This document shows positions 6,001 through 6,509 of a stretch of 6,509 nt of DNA, in pieces. The notes under the pieces are model-generated. The model had not been told where the DNA came from. It saw nothing but the letters and a program-made list of their open reading frames with translations, and did no database searches. The stretch's first letter is position 1; every line of letters begins with the position of its first letter. This stretch comes from an uncultured Clostridia bacterium (lineage in GTDB: Bacteria; Bacillota; Clostridia; Oscillospirales; Acutalibacteraceae): NCBI GenBank assembly GCA_946409885.1, contig CAMJYF010000112.1:1-6509 (forward strand). Direction: 5' to 3'. The position numbers and the translations under genes are program-made.

Positions 6001-6337
6001 CTGCTCCGTCTGCGGCGAGCTGCTTACCCCCAGCGAGGAGGTCCCCGCCAAGGGCCACACCTACGTCACAGAGGTCACTGCCCCCACCTGCACGGAAAAG
6101 GGCTACACCACCTACACCTGCACCGTGTGCAACGCGGCCACCAAAAAGGACTTTGTGGAAAAGCTGCCGCACGTTGACGAGGACGGCGACGGTTACTGCG
6201 ATACCTGCGGCGGCAAAATGAACGCCGACGGCGGCGTGACCGCGCCCGAATCCCAGCAGGCCAAGGACTTTATCGACAATCTCCTTGCCTTCCTGCGGAA
6301 GGTAGTCAACTTCTTCAAGAGCATTTTCGTAGAATAA
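3053..6337 (+). CDS. Secreted papain-family (C1A) cysteine protease with lectin-like, FN3-like, BIg2 and Cys/His repeat domains
   Basis: The product is 1,094 residues. Residues 1-30 are a signal peptide (KMLSVLLTILLVLGAAPLTALA), then a short linker or propeptide. The C1A core runs from about 78 to 314: oxyanion Gln88 and nucleophile Cys94 in DQNPYGSCWAFA, His260 in NHAVMIVGW, and Asn290 in RNSWGDWWG, so it should be active. A lectin-like domain (about 315-488) follows, the arrangement seen in C. difficile Cwp84, which processes the S-layer. Next come an FN3-like domain (about 494-580), a BIg2-like domain (about 583-662), Cys/His repeats (666-1054) and an amphipathic C-terminal helix (about 1070-1094). 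There is no LPXTG, CWB2 or SLH anchor. Protein cleavage outside the cell is supported by family; the substrate is unknown. The gene is divergent from recA and appears to be a single-gene unit. FN3 and BIg2 are assigned by pattern and are less certain than the protease core. Confidence 0.92.
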   Translation: MMNRPFIKMLSVLLTILLVLGAAPLTALAAGGAMAHSNFTPVNTYIPDNYIAPALSEAEADALASDGEEAAPSYSLRAENLLPPVRDQNPYGSCWAFATVGAAESNLIKKGLVSKDDVDLSELQYIYYTYNAAVDPLGNMNGDYTQITEKDDVLNAGGNSRFSTNALTRWTGLADEDMMVYEEDDAFFYDYKFNDEYAQDFDKYHAEGFRAVNVRNNPELVKQCVMEYGGMICNYYSDSANYGPGSKNYYSTNHTGSTNHAVMIVGWDDNYSKTKFRTSPENDGAWLIRNSWGDWWGDNGYFYLSYEDTSLSSTVYAFDMATADNFDYNYQYDGGQSSGTIKTDGMVNVFTAQSDEVLKAVSATFMSDTFVNYTVDIYLNPQGTDFLNTGKPVAAAHTTGSTTYAGMYTIRLNAPVSLKKGQKFAVAIKAKNADGAAVNMAYDKTNKVNDWITHIAVYEPCEGYFIYGGSNLRSMVNRGAPRIKAYTDTAGVPNPEAFDASLSGDTVNMTWNAVEGAQGYEVYGGADNSEYALLATVTEPTYSCPAAGDGLFLKYKVRAVKDGETGIFSRSDGVRVPLSGSARVTSVALDDITLGEYETKALIPTFNEGAVDTAAAYKVADESIAKIDQDGNLVGVKAGETTVTVTPRSGYATAEAKVTVTKHTVHTYVDYAAKAATCTEKGYTDYTACSVCGKVKTAGTVIEALGHTPVAIEAVPATCLEKGSTAGQYCSECGAVLIFPEETDLAPHTKLVTREAKAATCTEDGWTEAAECEVCGEPISVSEPIEALGHDNKVVKAAREATCIRYGWTEELKCRRCGEVQKAEKIPELGHTPATITDAIPATCLTPGRTAGYQCTRCNAVIQASAKVYATGHSPKTVIEAVASTCTEKGHTAKIVCGNPGCDYVYQESEELPLAEHVSVLSKAAVEPTCTEDGATEEYVCKNCGEVLVASETVPNKGGHVAVVTLEAKEPTCVKVGRTAEETCSVCGELLTPSEEVPAKGHTYVTEVTAPTCTEKGYTTYTCTVCNAATKKDFVEKLPHVDEDGDGYCDTCGGKMNADGGVTAPESQQAKDFIDNLLAFLRKVVNFFKSIFVE
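5048..6214 (+). repeat. Nine and a half tandem Cys/His repeats encoded in the protease gene
   Basis: Repeat units begin at His666, 707, 748, 790, 831, 873, 917, 960, 1002 and 1040, with lengths of 41, 41, 42, 41, 42, 44, 43, 42 and 38 residues, then a truncated tenth. The shared pattern is a leading His, about 11-13 residues, a Cys in (A/P/S)TC, Gly four residues later and Thr two after that, a CxxC pair about 10-11 residues after the first Cys, and a closing Gly or Pro before the next His. Each full unit has three Cys and one His, enough for one zinc site. Disulfides are the alternative. I recall similar repeats at the C-termini of gut Firmicutes surface proteins but know no established function. 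Confidence 0.9.
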
Positions 6338-6352
6338 GCAACCCCACGATCA

Positions 6353-6393
6353 TCCGCCGCTTCGGAAACGACGACCGTTTTCGGGGCGGCGGA
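6353..6393 (+). terminator. Long GC-rich hairpin after the protease gene
   Basis: An 18-bp stem (6353-6370 with 6376-6393, three G-T wobbles, no mismatches) closes on a 5-nt loop, 15 nt after the protease stop codon. No U-run follows on either strand, so it is not a textbook intrinsic terminator. It more likely marks a 3' end protected from exonucleases or a Rho-type stop region. CCCCAC (6342-6347) and GTGGGG (6411-6416) are also complementary and could enclose it. Confidence 0.5.
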
Positions 6394-6490
6394 AGCGCGT
6401 AAGGCGCGGGGTGGGGATGTTATGATGAAACAAACAAATTGGCAGCTTGTCGAGGTCTTCTGTTGGCGCGCCGCAGGCATATAATGTAGC

Positions 6491-6507
6491 GCGGCTCCGT
6501 GAGCCGC
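6491..6507. repeat. Perfect small hairpin at the window edge, possible dispersed palindromic repeat
   Basis: GCGGCTC, loop CGT, GAGCCGC: a 7-bp perfect stem, 2 nt from the right edge. What follows is unseen, so a terminator with a U-run outside the window cannot be excluded. I recall similar GTAG-plus-palindrome elements scattered between genes in gut Clostridia, but cannot test that here. The rest of 6394-6490 shows no gene I can support. Confidence 0.45.
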
Positions 6508-6509
6508 CC

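Noticed and set aside
4856..6172. Long minus-strand open frame opposite the Cys/His repeats
   Set aside because: Its Gly/Ala/Leu-rich repeats are the complement of the real repeats; no domain or good ribosome binding site supports it.
5048..6214. CRISPR-like periodic repeats
   Set aside because: The period of about 125 bp is protein-level: units diverge in DNA but keep Cys and His codons in one open frame, unlike identical direct repeats with unique spacers.
6193..6480. Minus-strand open frame overlapping the protease 3' end
   Set aside because: It is largely antisense to the protease C-terminus and hairpin, with no domain and no convincing start site.
6422..6484. Possible 20-residue small ORF beginning MMKQTNWQ
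   Set aside because: The only support is a G-rich GTGGGG 5 nt upstream, which is better explained as one arm of the 3' structure. The peptide has no recognisable feature and ends in the TATAAT near the edge.
6480..6485. TATAAT as a promoter at the right edge
   Set aside because: No acceptable -35 lies 16-18 bp upstream, and the downstream sequence is cut off.

Overview
The window looks like chromosome of a GC-rich, Gram-positive anaerobe of the class Clostridia, probably a gut Oscillospiraceae-type organism. The support is a Firmicutes-type LexA (DinR) box before recA, strong GGAGG ribosome binding sites, and a secreted Cwp84-like cysteine protease carrying Cys/His repeats of a kind I recall from surface proteins of gut Firmicutes. 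Genus and species cannot be fixed from this sequence.

Left two thirds (1-2853), all on the minus strand, form what looks like one operon read right to left: recA, recX, a KilA-N domain gene, then the first 20 codons of rimO, which runs off the left edge. A near-consensus promoter (TTGATT, 17 bp, TATAAT) lies upstream of recA. A 13/14 match to the Firmicutes SOS box sits just downstream of its expected start point, so the whole unit should be DNA-damage inducible. recA and recX are 3 nt apart. The KilA-N gene has markedly lower GC than its neighbours (about 49% by hand count), a strong ribosome binding site of its own, and a perfect 30-bp palindrome inside its reading frame. It looks like an acquired, phage-type gene lodged between recX and rimO.

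The divergent intergenic region (2769-3052) holds the recA promoter and SOS box on one side. On the other side are a probable sigma-A promoter and a good ribosome binding site for the protease gene.

Right half (3053-6337, plus strand) is one 1,094-residue secreted protein. In order it has a signal peptide, a short possible propeptide, a papain-family (C1A) protease core with an intact Gln/Cys/His/Asn set, a lectin-like domain, a fibronectin-III-like domain, a bacterial Ig-like (BIg2) domain, nine and a half Cys/His repeats, and a C-terminal amphipathic helix. It has no LPXTG motif. It is probably a surface or secreted processing or nutrient protease with no evident link to the recA operon.

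The right end (6338-6509) has no convincing gene. It holds an 18-bp GC-rich hairpin nested in a possible outer stem, and a perfect small hairpin at the extreme edge that may begin a dispersed palindromic repeat. No tRNA, rRNA, CRISPR array, insertion sequence or transposase was seen.
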